Assembly: GCA_947167935.1 (NCBI GenBank) | Contig: CAMVJU010000008.1 | Coordinates: 1-64,000 of the forward strand | DNA from: an uncultured Prevotellaceae bacterium | GTDB taxonomy: Bacteria; Bacteroidota; Bacteroidia; Bacteroidales; Bacteroidaceae | Direction: 5' to 3' | DNA: 64,000 nt | Shown: piece by piece, positions 17,213 through 24,494 of the stretch | Numbering within the stretch: position 1 is the first letter of the stretch | Layout: the number at the start of each line of letters is the position of its first letter | Program-made: the position numbers and the translations under genes | The notes under the pieces: generated by a model | The model's database searches: none | Told to the model about the DNA's origin: nothing | The model's input: the letters and a program-made list of their open reading frames with translations, nothing else

Positions 17213-18585
17213 ACCTTCCTTACCGTTCCGTCTGCCTCAAGGATGATGTTCAATCCACCCTGTGGGGCTGTGATTCTGTGTCCTGAAAGGTCATAGTAGG
17301 CAACAGGCTGCGAGGGGCTGTTTTCCACATAGCTGATGCCCTGATAGCCCTCGTCGCCGTAGTAGCCCTTGATGATGGCATCCTTCAGGTCGGCCTCGTT
17401 GAACTCAGGCACGGAGCGATGCTCGCCGTCAGAAAGGCCCATCCAGTAGAAGGTTCCCATATTGTTGGCCTTCGCCTGTTCCACGAAATAGCGGGCAAAG
17501 GCAAGCATATTGCTGCGATAGTTTTCGTAACCTTTATCAGTCGAGGTGCCCCACTCGCCGAAGATGACGGGTGCGCCTTTCGACACGAGGTTGCTCTTTA
17601 CCGTACTGATAATCTGGTTCACCTCGCTTTTGGCATTGGAAAGGTTTGTTACGCCAATATAGGTATGCACCTCGAAAATGAGATGATTGCTGACATTGTC
17701 TGTGGGCAGTTTCATTTGTTTCAGCGGGTCTTGCAGGTGCTGGTTCCACGTGCCACTGCCGTTGCAGGCGCCGTAGGTGTTGACGATGAGGTTGCGCTGT
17801 GCGTTGTTGCCGCCTGTCGAGCGGACAGCGTTCACAAAGCTCTGGGAATAGCAGTTGATAGCGTTGTAGGCCGAGGTGGCCACGCTGCTGTTGTAGTTGT
17901 TAGGGGCAGAAAACGAAGCGAAGCACCACGAGTCATACGTGTCGAGCATCTCGTTGTAGCCCTCGAAGAGCAGGTGTTCGTCATAGTCCTTGAACTCCTC
18001 CGCAATCTGTCTCCACACCTCCTCGAAGCGCTCCTTCTGCTTGGCATAGTCGGCCTCGCTGGCCACGAGCCATGCCGTGCTGCCGGCCCCTGTGTCGTGA
18101 TGGATGTTGAGGATGCAGTACATGCCCTGACTGATGACGTAGTCCACCACCTCATGCACGCGCTTCATCCAGGCTGCCTGAATCTTCGTGCCGATGGGGT
18201 CGGCCGCTGTGTCCCATGCAGTCAGGCTGTTCGTGGCGTTGTCCCACTTCACCCCGTTGAACGTGGCCTCCATGTGAGGATACCACGTCACAGGCACGCG
18301 GATGGCGTTGAAGCCTGCCGCCTTGAACATCTTCATCAGCTCGGGCTTCGTCATGGGCTGCCCCCAAGCCGTCTCATAGTCTGTCGGCCTGCGTTGTGTC
18401 CAGGCTTCGATCCACATGTTATTCACGTCGCCCGAGTTGCTGTCGAGTGTATTGCCCAGATTCCAGCCCACCCGCATGTTGGCAACGGCCTCTGCCGCCG
18501 TCTCGAAATCATCGGCCAGCATCGTCTGGCAGCCCATCACCATCAGGGCCACGAGTATCATCTTCTTCAAAAATGATTTGTGCAT
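17197..18585 (-). CDS. GH5 cellulase / beta-glucanase, secreted
   Basis: GH5 enzymes are retaining endo-beta-glucanases, mannanases or relatives. The 462-aa protein has a signal peptide ending near MLADD, the start motif MRVGWNLGNTLDS, an NAIRVPVTW strand, the acid/base E212 (GYNEMLD) and the nucleophile E344 (VIFGEWGTS). The subfamily pattern (GWNLGNTLD, NIHHD) points to an endo-beta-1,4-glucanase. The last 35 residues (AYYDLSGHRI...VRKVYRNP) are a short C-terminal tail shared with two other secreted proteins here. The AraC-type gene lies 40 bp upstream on the same strand, in a plausible regulatory pair. Confidence 0.93.
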   Translation of the reverse strand: MHKSFLKKMILVALMVMGCQTMLADDFETAAEAVANMRVGWNLGNTLDSNSGDVNNMWIEAWTQRRPTDYETAWGQPMTKPELMKMFKAAGFNAIRVPVTWYPHMEATFNGVKWDNATNSLTAWDTAADPIGTKIQAAWMKRVHEVVDYVISQGMYCILNIHHDTGAGSTAWLVASEADYAKQKERFEEVWRQIAEEFKDYDEHLLFEGYNEMLDTYDSWCFASFSAPNNYNSSVATSAYNAINCYSQSFVNAVRSTGGNNAQRNLIVNTYGACNGSGTWNQHLQDPLKQMKLPTDNVSNHLIFEVHTYIGVTNLSNAKSEVNQIISTVKSNLVSKGAPVIFGEWGTSTDKGYENYRSNMLAFARYFVEQAKANNMGTFYWMGLSDGEHRSVPEFNEADLKDAIIKGYYGDEGYQGISYVENSPSQPVAYYDLSGHRITAPQGGLNIILEADGTVRKVYRNP

Positions 18586-18625
18586 ATGATAATAGTTCGT
18601 TTTTCGGATTCATCCGTCGTCACCT

Positions 18626-19315
18626 TCATGCGCTTTCTTTGGTTTTAAACATCCGGCCCATGCTGCTTATAAAGTCAGTAGGGGTGATGCCGAAGGCGAA
18701 TTTGAAGGCAGTAAGATATGCTGCAGTATTCTTGAAGCCACACTTGCGGGCAATGTCTTCTGCCGAGCAGTCCGAGAGATCTATGAGTATCTTTGCAGCG
18801 TATTCTGCCCGCAGGGAGTTGATGTAGTCAAGTGTTCTGGCGGGATCCGTATAGCGCGGCACCAGTTTGCAGAACGCCTCATGGCTCACTCCCATAAACT
18901 TTATCAGCGCATCTTGGTCGAAATCAGGATCCGTAAAAGGTTTCTCCTTATTGATGCGGGCATCCATCATCACGAAGAAGCTCTGCACCTCATCCTTCTG
19001 AACCACCTTCGTTTCCTTCGGTTTCGACTGTTCCTCCTTCCAAATCTCTTCAAGTGCATCCTGCGAATGAACCTTGTCGCCCACTATGGACCGATATTCG
19101 TCCAGCGCCGTGAGAATGCGTCGAAGTTGCTCGTTTCGCTGTCTGACGATTTTATTATTATGCAAACTGTAGCATCCCAAACCGATGAGGGCTATCACAA
19201 GAATGATCAGTATCACAATGATATGGTTGGCGTCAGCCAACGTATATCCTTGGGCGTAGCAGAACGGGGATGCCAATAATAATATAGAGGCGGTTGAAAC
19301 GATTCTTTTCTTCAT
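18626..19315 (-). CDS. Membrane-tethered AraC-type HTH regulator
   Basis: The 229-aa protein carries a signal-peptide-like start (ILLLASPFCYAQG) and one more membrane span (HIIVILIILVIALIGLGCYSL), then a coiled coil. It ends in an AraC/XylS double helix-turn-helix (YINSLRAEYAAKILIDLSDCSAEDIARKCGFKNTAAYLTAFKFAFGITP). Only about 10 residues lie outside the membrane between the two hydrophobic segments, so there is no sensor domain like the large periplasmic region of hybrid two-component systems. It may dimerise or receive a signal through the membrane. It sits directly upstream of the GH5 gene and has its own promoter. Confidence 0.82.
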   Translation of the reverse strand: MKKRIVSTASILLLASPFCYAQGYTLADANHIIVILIILVIALIGLGCYSLHNNKIVRQRNEQLRRILTALDEYRSIVGDKVHSQDALEEIWKEEQSKPKETKVVQKDEVQSFFVMMDARINKEKPFTDPDFDQDALIKFMGVSHEAFCKLVPRYTDPARTLDYINSLRAEYAAKILIDLSDCSAEDIARKCGFKNTAAYLTAFKFAFGITPTDFISSMGRMFKTKESA

Positions 19316-19352
19316 TTAATAACTGTATTGGTTGCCATTACAACTTAAAGTG

Positions 19353-19383
19353 CAAAGTTACGACATTTTTTTCAGATATGCAA
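19353..19383 (-). promoter_or_regulatory. Promoter for the AraC-type gene
   Basis: On the minus strand TTG (19383-19381), a 20-bp spacer and TAACTTTG (19360-19353) match the Bacteroidetes consensus, 38 bp before the ATG. The rest of the gap to the GNAT gene shows nothing further. Confidence 0.7.
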
Positions 19384-19537
19384 GAAAAACACCGCCAACG
19401 CTGCAGATTTTTACGATTTTGAGACTAAAATTGTAAATTTTGAAACTTGCAAGCCCAAAAAGACACCAGTTCGTCGTCCTGTTGAATGTTTATCTGGTTC
19501 AATCCCGTGTCGCGGTCACCAGTTCCTAGAGAGCTTC

Positions 19538-20104
19538 TTACCAAATCATGTGCTTCATGGGATGTCCTCCCCACTGGTTGTCATTAGCATAGCGGAAACC
19601 GACGGAAGAATAGAGGGCTTCGGCGGTGGGATTGTCCTTGTCTACCAAGAGTCCCACGAGAGGCAAGCTCATGGCATCAGCCTTTTCCTTGGTAGCTCTC
19701 AGCAACTGCGTAGCTATTCCCTTGTGGCGGTATTCCGGGTATACGGCTAAGGAGTCAAGATAGAGTTCACCAGCTTGGCTCTCATCTGCCATGCCTGAAT
19801 GATCCTTTCCAATACATTCCCTTGCATGTTCAATGAAGGCCTGCCGCAGTTCATGCAGCCGGCCTCCGTCATAGCTGACGGCCACACCGACAACCTTACC
19901 GTCGGCCAAAGCCACCAGTGTATTGCTGTAACTGTATTGCGACTGCTCGAGCTCCACCAGCTGGGTCATCATCTTGCGGAAGTCTGCCAGACCATAGCCT
20001 TCGCCGCAGAAATGCAGGCAGCACTCATCGGTCATGGCCATCATAATCAGTCGGGCAATCTCTGCCGACTGTGCTTTCGTAGCTTTCTGAATATCAATGA
20101 TCAT
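19538..20104 (-). CDS. GNAT-family N-acetyltransferase
   Basis: The protein transfers an acetyl group from acetyl-CoA to an amine; the substrate is unknown. The 188-aa sequence has the GNAT fold: an N-terminal strand and helix (QKATKAQSAEIARLIMMAM), then TLVALADGKVVGVAVSYDGG. The acetyl-CoA binding motif A follows (LYLDSLAVYPEYRHKGIATQLLRATKEKA with the RxxGxA loop), and then motif B (LVDKDNPTAEALYSSVGFRY). The tail WGGHPMKHMIW is typical of Bacteroides relatives. Just upstream lies a decayed MATE transporter remnant. Confidence 0.88.
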   Translation of the reverse strand: MIIDIQKATKAQSAEIARLIMMAMTDECCLHFCGEGYGLADFRKMMTQLVELEQSQYSYSNTLVALADGKVVGVAVSYDGGRLHELRQAFIEHARECIGKDHSGMADESQAGELYLDSLAVYPEYRHKGIATQLLRATKEKADAMSLPLVGLLVDKDNPTAEALYSSVGFRYANDNQWGGHPMKHMIW

Positions 20105-20105
20105 C

Positions 20106-20201
20106 TTATCTATTGTTTAGTCTTCTCAAAAGGAACAGCATAGTAGCAACTCCCACGAGTATGTCGGTGATGGGTTGTGCCTAAAACACAGTGGCATCGG
20201 C
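20106..20201 (-). pseudogene. Possible remnant of a MATE efflux transporter C terminus
   Basis: Reading the minus strand into the GNAT start, the frame encodes DATVF-stop-AQPITDILVGVATMLFLLRR and a TAA. The AQPxxD...LF pattern with a hydrophobic helix resembles the last helix of MATE-family transporters, where a Trp would sit at the TAG. Upstream, the frame is broken again by TGA. No other part of a transporter is visible in the 455-bp gap. The assignment rests on a short match. Confidence 0.4.
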
Positions 20202-20559
20202 ATGATGTCAGCTACCAATCCCAAGACATCATATTCCTGTGAAGACCCATATTTATTGCCTTGTTAAAACACAAAAAGTCCTTTTCAGCGAAACTTCCAT
20301 TTTTTTATACAAACAATCCTGCAAACGGCCACAGATGACATCACAGCCAAGCGGGCAGATGCTGCCGCAAAGATACATAATTATTCGTAATTCGCCTCCA
20401 TGTTTTTAAAAAAAGCGAATAGAGGTGCAGATTTTTACCTTTTTTTCGAGAAAACGGCATAAGTTTGGAAGATTTCGGTTACTTACACAAACGAAATCCG
20501 CCGGAACTACGTATGTGGTCGCGGCGGATAATATTATGGGGAAATGTCGGACTTGGTTA
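20202..20559. other. Gap upstream of the MATE remnant
   Basis: This stretch has no credible ORF. A -7-like box TATCTTTG on the minus strand (20375-20368) could once have driven the lost transporter and now the GNAT gene. A purine/pyrimidine-rich region and the word ATTATTCGTAATTCG near 20380 resemble the micro-repeat at 35843. Otherwise I see nothing. Confidence 0.4.
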
Positions 20560-20901
20560 TTAATCCAATCCGTTTTTCTTTATCAGTTTTTTCAGTTCCT
20601 TGTCAGTTATGTTGGCTTGGTCTGATTTGTCGTAGATGGTGACGAGTGTGATGTTGGCTCCGTCACTCTCTACAAGCACGGTATGGGTAATAACCCTTAC
20701 ACCACCACTCTTGCCCTTGGCTTTCGATGCAATGGGGAAGCGCACCTTGCGCAGGTGTTTGCCGAGGGGTTCGCCCTGAAGCGGCGACTTACGAAGGGTA
20801 TCGAGGAAATCGCGGTAGTCATCCTTCATCGAGGGATAACGCTTGGCAAGCTGCTTCAGCTCACGGGCAAAGTCTGGGGTGGTCTCAATCTTACAGTTCA
20901 T
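20560..20901 (-). CDS. RelE/YafQ-like toxin of a type II toxin-antitoxin pair
   Basis: The predicted product (113 aa from MNCKIETT) is a RelE-superfamily toxin, which would cut mRNA on the ribosome. The sequence shows TPDFARELKQLAKRYPS, the helix DYRDFLDTL, LGKHLRKVRFPIASKAKGKSGGVRVITH and a C-terminal strand VTIYDKSDQANITDKELKKLI, all typical of the ParE/RelE fold. The ORF track begins at 20919, but the Met at 20901 fits the family and overlaps the antitoxin stop by 11 bp. Catalytic ability is not certain. Confidence 0.85.
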   Translation of the reverse strand: MNCKIETTPDFARELKQLAKRYPSMKDDYRDFLDTLRKSPLQGEPLGKHLRKVRFPIASKAKGKSGGVRVITHTVLVESDGANITLVTIYDKSDQANITDKELKKLIKKNGLD

Positions 20902-21115
20902 TGAGCAGCTCCTCCGCATTGATGCCCTGCAGCTGGCCGTCCTTCATCTGGCGCAGCTGACCTAAGGCGTGGTCAACCTTGGCAAGTGCCTGTTCCTTTG
21001 GCGTGGCTGCTGTACGCACCACATCGGCCTCGCTGTATGTCCAGCCCATCTTGGAAATCATCTTCTTGAAGAAGCTGACCTCATGGTTGGGGATGTTGAT
21101 AGTAATTGCCGTCAT
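20891..21115 (-). CDS. Antitoxin partner of the RelE-like toxin
   Basis: The 74-aa protein precedes and overlaps the toxin gene, the usual antitoxin-toxin order. It begins MTAITINIPNHEVSFFKKMISKMGW, which looks like a short ribbon or helix that binds DNA and is common among Bacteroidetes antitoxins, followed by a flexible toxin-binding tail (QLQGINAEELLNEL). A good promoter lies upstream, and autoregulation through this protein is the usual arrangement. Confidence 0.82.
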   Translation of the reverse strand: MTAITINIPNHEVSFFKKMISKMGWTYSEADVVRTAATPKEQALAKVDHALGQLRQMKDGQLQGINAEELLNEL

Positions 21116-21142
21116 AATGCTTTTTATTTAGTGTTCACGCTG

Positions 21143-21174
21143 CAAAGATACTGTAAATCGAGCGAAATACCAAA
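21143..21174 (-). promoter_or_regulatory. Promoter for the toxin-antitoxin operon
   Basis: TTTG (21174-21171), a 20-bp spacer and TATCTTTG (21150-21143) on the minus strand match the Bacteroidetes consensus and lie 28 bp before the antitoxin ATG. Confidence 0.75.
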
Positions 21175-21194
21175 TTTATTTGAGTTCAACAACA

Positions 21195-21277
21195 AAAATC
21201 TTCAAAAATCAACCAAAAATAGAGGTTTCACGGTAGGGTTAGACTCTTCCCATTTTTGTCATATTTTTGAAGATTTT
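21195..21277. repeat. 15-bp inverted repeat at the end of the small ORF region
   Basis: AAAATCTTCAAAAAT at 21195-21209 recurs as its exact reverse complement at 21263-21277, 53 bp apart. The right arm lies 7 bp beyond the stop codon of the 47-codon ORF. The spacing is too long for a simple terminator; it could bound a small element. Confidence 0.5.
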
Positions 21278-21283
21278 CGTCCT

Positions 21284-21427
21284 TTAGATGGGGCCGTAGC
21301 CCATGCAGCTGGTGGTGGTTAGCGCGGTGATGGCGATGTACTCGCTCTTGACGCTGGAGAGGGTCAGCTCGCCAGTCTTGATCTTCTGAGCGAGAGAGGT
21401 GTAGTCCAGGCTGGTGTCCTCGGTCAT
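21284..21427 (-). CDS. Small hypothetical ORF of 47 codons with strong codon bias
   Basis: I do not recognise the family. The frame MTEDTSLDYTSLAQKIKTG...TTTSCMGYGPI ends in TAA. It uses the codons preferred by the flanking highly expressed genes (ACC, CTG, GAG, AAG, ATC), unlike the shadow frames. A 10-codon frame MKAGEYVRPA ends in TGA at the same ATGA, so either a coupled leader peptide or a frameshift is possible. The longer ORF track entry (190 aa) reads through upstream micro-repeats. The region upstream is the repeat-rich stretch at 21460-21564. Confidence 0.45.
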   Translation of the reverse strand: MTEDTSLDYTSLAQKIKTGELTLSSVKSEYIAITALTTTSCMGYGPI

Positions 21428-21459
21428 GCGGGCCGGACATATTCCCCTGCCTTCATACG

Positions 21460-21564
21460 GAGGCTCCTGAGCAAAATAAAGAGGCTCCTGAGCATAATAA
21501 AGAGGCTCCTCAGGAAATTTTGGAGGCTCCAGAGGGGAAAAAGGAGGCTCCGCAGCAGAAAAAG
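21460..21564. repeat. Five-unit 21-bp tandem array, second locus of the 4022 family
   Basis: Five 21-bp units each start GAGGCTCC. The first two continue TGAGCAAAATAAA or nearly so, and the third reads GAGGCTCCTCAGGAAATTTT. These match units at 4022-4063 almost base for base although the loci are 17 kb apart. The last two units are diverged. The minus-strand frame stays open and reads EPLYFAQ-like heptads. Confidence 0.8.
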
Positions 21565-21606
21565 TAAGCTGTACGGTTGAAAGTCTGTTTAGCAGGGGCA
21601 CAGCCG

Positions 21607-21627
21607 CTCCCCTCCCATCAAGGGGAG
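21607..21627. repeat. C/G-rich palindromic micro-element in non-coding DNA
   Basis: CTCCCCT...AGGGGAG with a seven-base loop is a member of the class found inside purD, the pullulanase and others. Here it lies outside any confident gene, in the repeat-rich region. Between 21628 and 21820 I see only micro-repeat words such as CGAAAGTAACGAAAATAACG. Confidence 0.6.
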
Positions 21628-21821
21628 GTGTGAGGGAAAGCCCTATAAGGACGTGCTGAGAGCTATCCGAAACATGGAGCCAGCCTGGGAAAGTGAATGT
21701 GGGCGAAAATTTTCGCTCACATCGGAAAGGGTCGATATGCCGCAATGGCCTTCGAGAATGAGGTGAAGTAAGGGCGAAAGTAACGAAAATAACGAAAGTA
21801 ACTATTAACGATAACACGATT

Positions 21822-21847
21822 AGCCCCCAATTTCGGGGGCTTTTTTT
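21822..21847 (+). terminator. Terminator-like hairpin on the plus strand
   Basis: AGCCCCC-AATTTC-GGGGGCT followed by a run of Ts is a strong intrinsic-terminator shape for plus-strand transcription, but no plus-strand gene ends here. The CCCCAATTTCGGG core is also found next to the element at 45931-46120, so it may belong to a repeat. Confidence 0.45.
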
Positions 21848-21854
21848 GTGACAC

Positions 21855-21890
21855 AAAGAAAAAACGCTGGCTTTCGGATGAAAACCAGCG
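21855..21890 (-). terminator. Rho-independent terminator after the TPR gene
   Basis: On the minus strand, CGCTGGTTTTC and GAAAGCCAGCG form an 11-bp stem with one G-U pair and a short loop. It is followed by TTTTTTCTTT, 25 bp after the TPR stop codon. It would end the ExbB-to-TPR transcript. Confidence 0.8.
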
Positions 21891-21914
21891 CTGTATGAGG
21901 GAAACGAAATGTTG

Positions 21915-23408
21915 TTACTTCACGGCCTTGCTCAGGGTCTCGACGACCTGCTTGATGCCCTCGTCCTCGGGCTTGATCTCGAGAATCTTCTGGGCGCACT
22001 CGAGGGCGGCCTTGTTGTCCTTCTTCACCTGATAGTTGTAGGACATGAGGTAGCGATAGCTGGTCTCCAGATAGCGCTTGCCCTGGGCGTCGAGCTCCTC
22101 CTGCTCGTTGAGCAGGGTGATGACTTCCTCGAAGTAGGGCTTGGCAAGACCCTGGCTCATGTCGGCGTCGATATTGGAGTTGACCATGCCGCGCTGGTAG
22201 AGACCAAAGGCCTTGGCTGAGGGGAACTTCTCGATGAGGTCGACATAGATCTGGTCGGCGTTCTTGAAGGCTTCGACCTGGGCGGCCTTCTTGGCAGCCT
22301 TGTCGGCATCGGTGAGCTCGGTGTTGCTTTCGTCGACAGCCAGTGAGCGGGCATAGCGCATGGCCAGCGTGCCGAGGCCTGCATAGTCGTTGGCCGAGAC
22401 GTCCTTGCTCAGCTCGAGGAACTTCTTGTAGGTCTCAATGGCATTGGGATAGTCCTCGAGGCCCTTGTAGGCTTCGGACATGGCGGCATAGGTGTTGGCG
22501 TGGCCAGTAGGATCGTCGAGCTCAATCTTCAGACCTTCCTGATACTGCTTGATGGCCTCCTCAAACTGCTTGTTGCCGCTGAGGGCGTTGCCATAGTTGA
22601 GGTAGTCGAGCTCGGAGAGGTTGACGCTGTCCTTGGGGAGCTTGTTGAAGAGTGCATCAGCATAGCCGATGGCATCCTGGAACTTGCCCGTCTCGGTGCC
22701 GCAGAACAGGGCCAGACGTGTCAGCGTGGCATCGGTGGGGAACTTCTGCAGACCGGTGGTGACAACCTCGAGACCCTTCTCGTACTTCTTGGCCAGATAG
22801 CAGCAGAAGCCATACTCGATGTAGTCGTTCTTGCGGAGCTGGTTGAGGGGAATGCGTGAGAAGGCATCCATAGCGGTGGAGTAGCGCTGCGAGATGTAGC
22901 TGATGTGTCCGATGAGACCATCGACGGGATAGTCGGGACGCACCTGGCGCAGCTCCTCGAGCTTGGCGACTGCTCCCTCGGGGTCTATCTTACGATAGAT
23001 GGTGGCATACTTGCGATAGGCTTCCACGAGGTTGCGGTCGTTGAGGATGGCCATCTCATAGTTCTGGGCAGCCTTGCCGCCATTGTCGGCCAGCACGGCG
23101 ATGTCGCCAAGAAGCATGTAGGCCTGAGCGGACTTGCCCTTTGTTGCATCAATTGCCTTCTGAGCGGCAATGGCAGCATTGGCGGTGTCCTGTGCTTCCA
23201 GGAAGGCCTGTCCGAAAGCCACGAGGTTGTCGGCATTCTTCTTGTTCTTCTTGTAGAAGTTGTTCATCTGCTTGCTGAGGTCAGCAGGCTTACTCTTGAT
23301 AAGGTTCTTTACGGCATCGATGTCGGCAGCTGTGCCGTCCTGTGCCAGTGCAGCCGTGCTGAAACCCATCAGCAGGGCGCTTACGAATAAATATTTAATC
23401 TGTTTCAT
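21915..23408 (-). CDS. Periplasmic TPR-repeat protein
   Basis: The 497-aa protein has a signal peptide (LLMGFSTAALAQ) and a long array of tetratricopeptide repeats (for example KSAQAYMLLGDIAVLADNGGKAAQNYEMAI and DPTGHANTYAAMSEAYKGLEDYPNAIETYKKFLEL), a scaffold for protein-protein contacts. It is the last gene of the ExbB-ExbD-ExbD-TonB-PstS-like run and is followed by a strong terminator. In relatives a TPR protein often closes this cluster, so it may be an accessory of the energy-transducing complex. This role is inferred from position only. Confidence 0.85.
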   Translation of the reverse strand: MKQIKYLFVSALLMGFSTAALAQDGTAADIDAVKNLIKSKPADLSKQMNNFYKKNKKNADNLVAFGQAFLEAQDTANAAIAAQKAIDATKGKSAQAYMLLGDIAVLADNGGKAAQNYEMAILNDRNLVEAYRKYATIYRKIDPEGAVAKLEELRQVRPDYPVDGLIGHISYISQRYSTAMDAFSRIPLNQLRKNDYIEYGFCCYLAKKYEKGLEVVTTGLQKFPTDATLTRLALFCGTETGKFQDAIGYADALFNKLPKDSVNLSELDYLNYGNALSGNKQFEEAIKQYQEGLKIELDDPTGHANTYAAMSEAYKGLEDYPNAIETYKKFLELSKDVSANDYAGLGTLAMRYARSLAVDESNTELTDADKAAKKAAQVEAFKNADQIYVDLIEKFPSAKAFGLYQRGMVNSNIDADMSQGLAKPYFEEVITLLNEQEELDAQGKRYLETSYRYLMSYNYQVKKDNKAALECAQKILEIKPEDEGIKQVVETLSKAVK

Positions 23409-23519
23409 AGCTTTCTTTTTCTATGCGTTTGACAATGTGTTAATTTCTCTCTTTGTTTGTATGATGGTCCTGACGAGGTTGCCTGTCTGTTGTTTTGACT
23501 TCTGATCAGGAACAATGGT

Positions 23520-24485
23520 TTAATGGATGATGACATCTCTGACGGAATATTCTGCCCGGGCTGGGAACAGGCCGGCATGGAAGAACACCAGCTGGCCGTC
23601 GGGCAGGATGCAGAAATTGCCCAGTCCGCGTGCCTCGCCCTGCGACCTGGGGTCGGTGACGATGGCATAGATGGTGCGGATGAAGGGGTAGTTGTCGTAG
23701 GCGATGTTATACTGCGACGGGTCGTAGCTGTTGGTGGGTGTGGCGACGTCGCCCTTGCTCACCTTGAGCACCCTGATGTCGCGTCCATACACGGCATTGG
23801 TGGTGTCGCGCTGGTCGTTGAGCCACAGCGAACCGATGATGCCGATGGCGTCCTGGTGATTCTCCACATAATCGATGACCTCGCGGCTGGTTTGCACGGC
23901 ACGGATGTTGCCCGTGGTCTTCATCTCCTTGTTGCGGAGGATGGAATCGCTGCAGAAACGGTAGGTGGCCGACTTGGGATTGTCGAAGGCCACACGGATG
24001 GTGTCGGCGGGGAAGGAGGGGTCGATCTCGTTCCAGCAGCTAATCTCGCCACTGATGATGCGGGCGAAGTCGTTGGCTGCAATGATGCTGTCGGGATTAT
24101 TCTTGTTGACGATGAGCGCCATTCCGTCGTATGCCAGGGGCATCACATTGGGCTTGAGGCCTCTATCGCTAAGGATTTGCTTCTCATTGGGCGTCAGCTG
24201 ACGCGTGGTGAACGCGATCCATGTCTCACGCTTTACCAGCATGTCCACGGCATCGTATTCGTTGGTGTAGAGGGTGTCGATCTTCAGGTCTTTACGCCTC
24301 ATGCGATAGGCGTCGAGCTCTTCGTTGATGACAGGGCTGAGGCTCTCGTCAGCAACAAGGAACTTGGCGACCTCTTCATAGGGTTTCTTGTTAACGTCAG
24401 AATTAGACTTGCCCCCACATGATGGGAGCAAGCCTAATACGATTAAGAGTGTCAATCCAACAGTTACGTTGAATGATGTTTTCAT
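23520..24485 (-). CDS. PstS-like phosphate/ligand-binding lipoprotein
   Basis: The 321-aa product is a type II periplasmic binding protein related to phosphate-binding PstS. Its lipobox is LLPSC followed by GGKSNSD. The fold signatures are the N-terminal strand EVAKFLVADESLSPVINEELDAY, VKRETWIAFTTRQLTPNEKQIL, the hinge region MALIVNKNNPDSI and ARIISGEISCWNEIDP. There are no PstC/PstA/PstB genes nearby. It sits 9 bp downstream of the TonB-like gene, so a link to TonB-dependent uptake is more likely than an ABC transporter, but its ligand is unknown. Confidence 0.82.
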   Translation of the reverse strand: MKTSFNVTVGLTLLIVLGLLPSCGGKSNSDVNKKPYEEVAKFLVADESLSPVINEELDAYRMRRKDLKIDTLYTNEYDAVDMLVKRETWIAFTTRQLTPNEKQILSDRGLKPNVMPLAYDGMALIVNKNNPDSIIAANDFARIISGEISCWNEIDPSFPADTIRVAFDNPKSATYRFCSDSILRNKEMKTTGNIRAVQTSREVIDYVENHQDAIGIIGSLWLNDQRDTTNAVYGRDIRVLKVSKGDVATPTNSYDPSQYNIAYDNYPFIRTIYAIVTDPRSQGEARGLGNFCILPDGQLVFFHAGLFPARAEYSVRDVIIH

Positions 24486-24494
24486 GTCTGTGCT

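Noticed and set aside
17419-18576. 385-aa plus-strand ORF opposite GH5
   Set aside because: Mirror frame of a gene with clear catalytic Glu residues.
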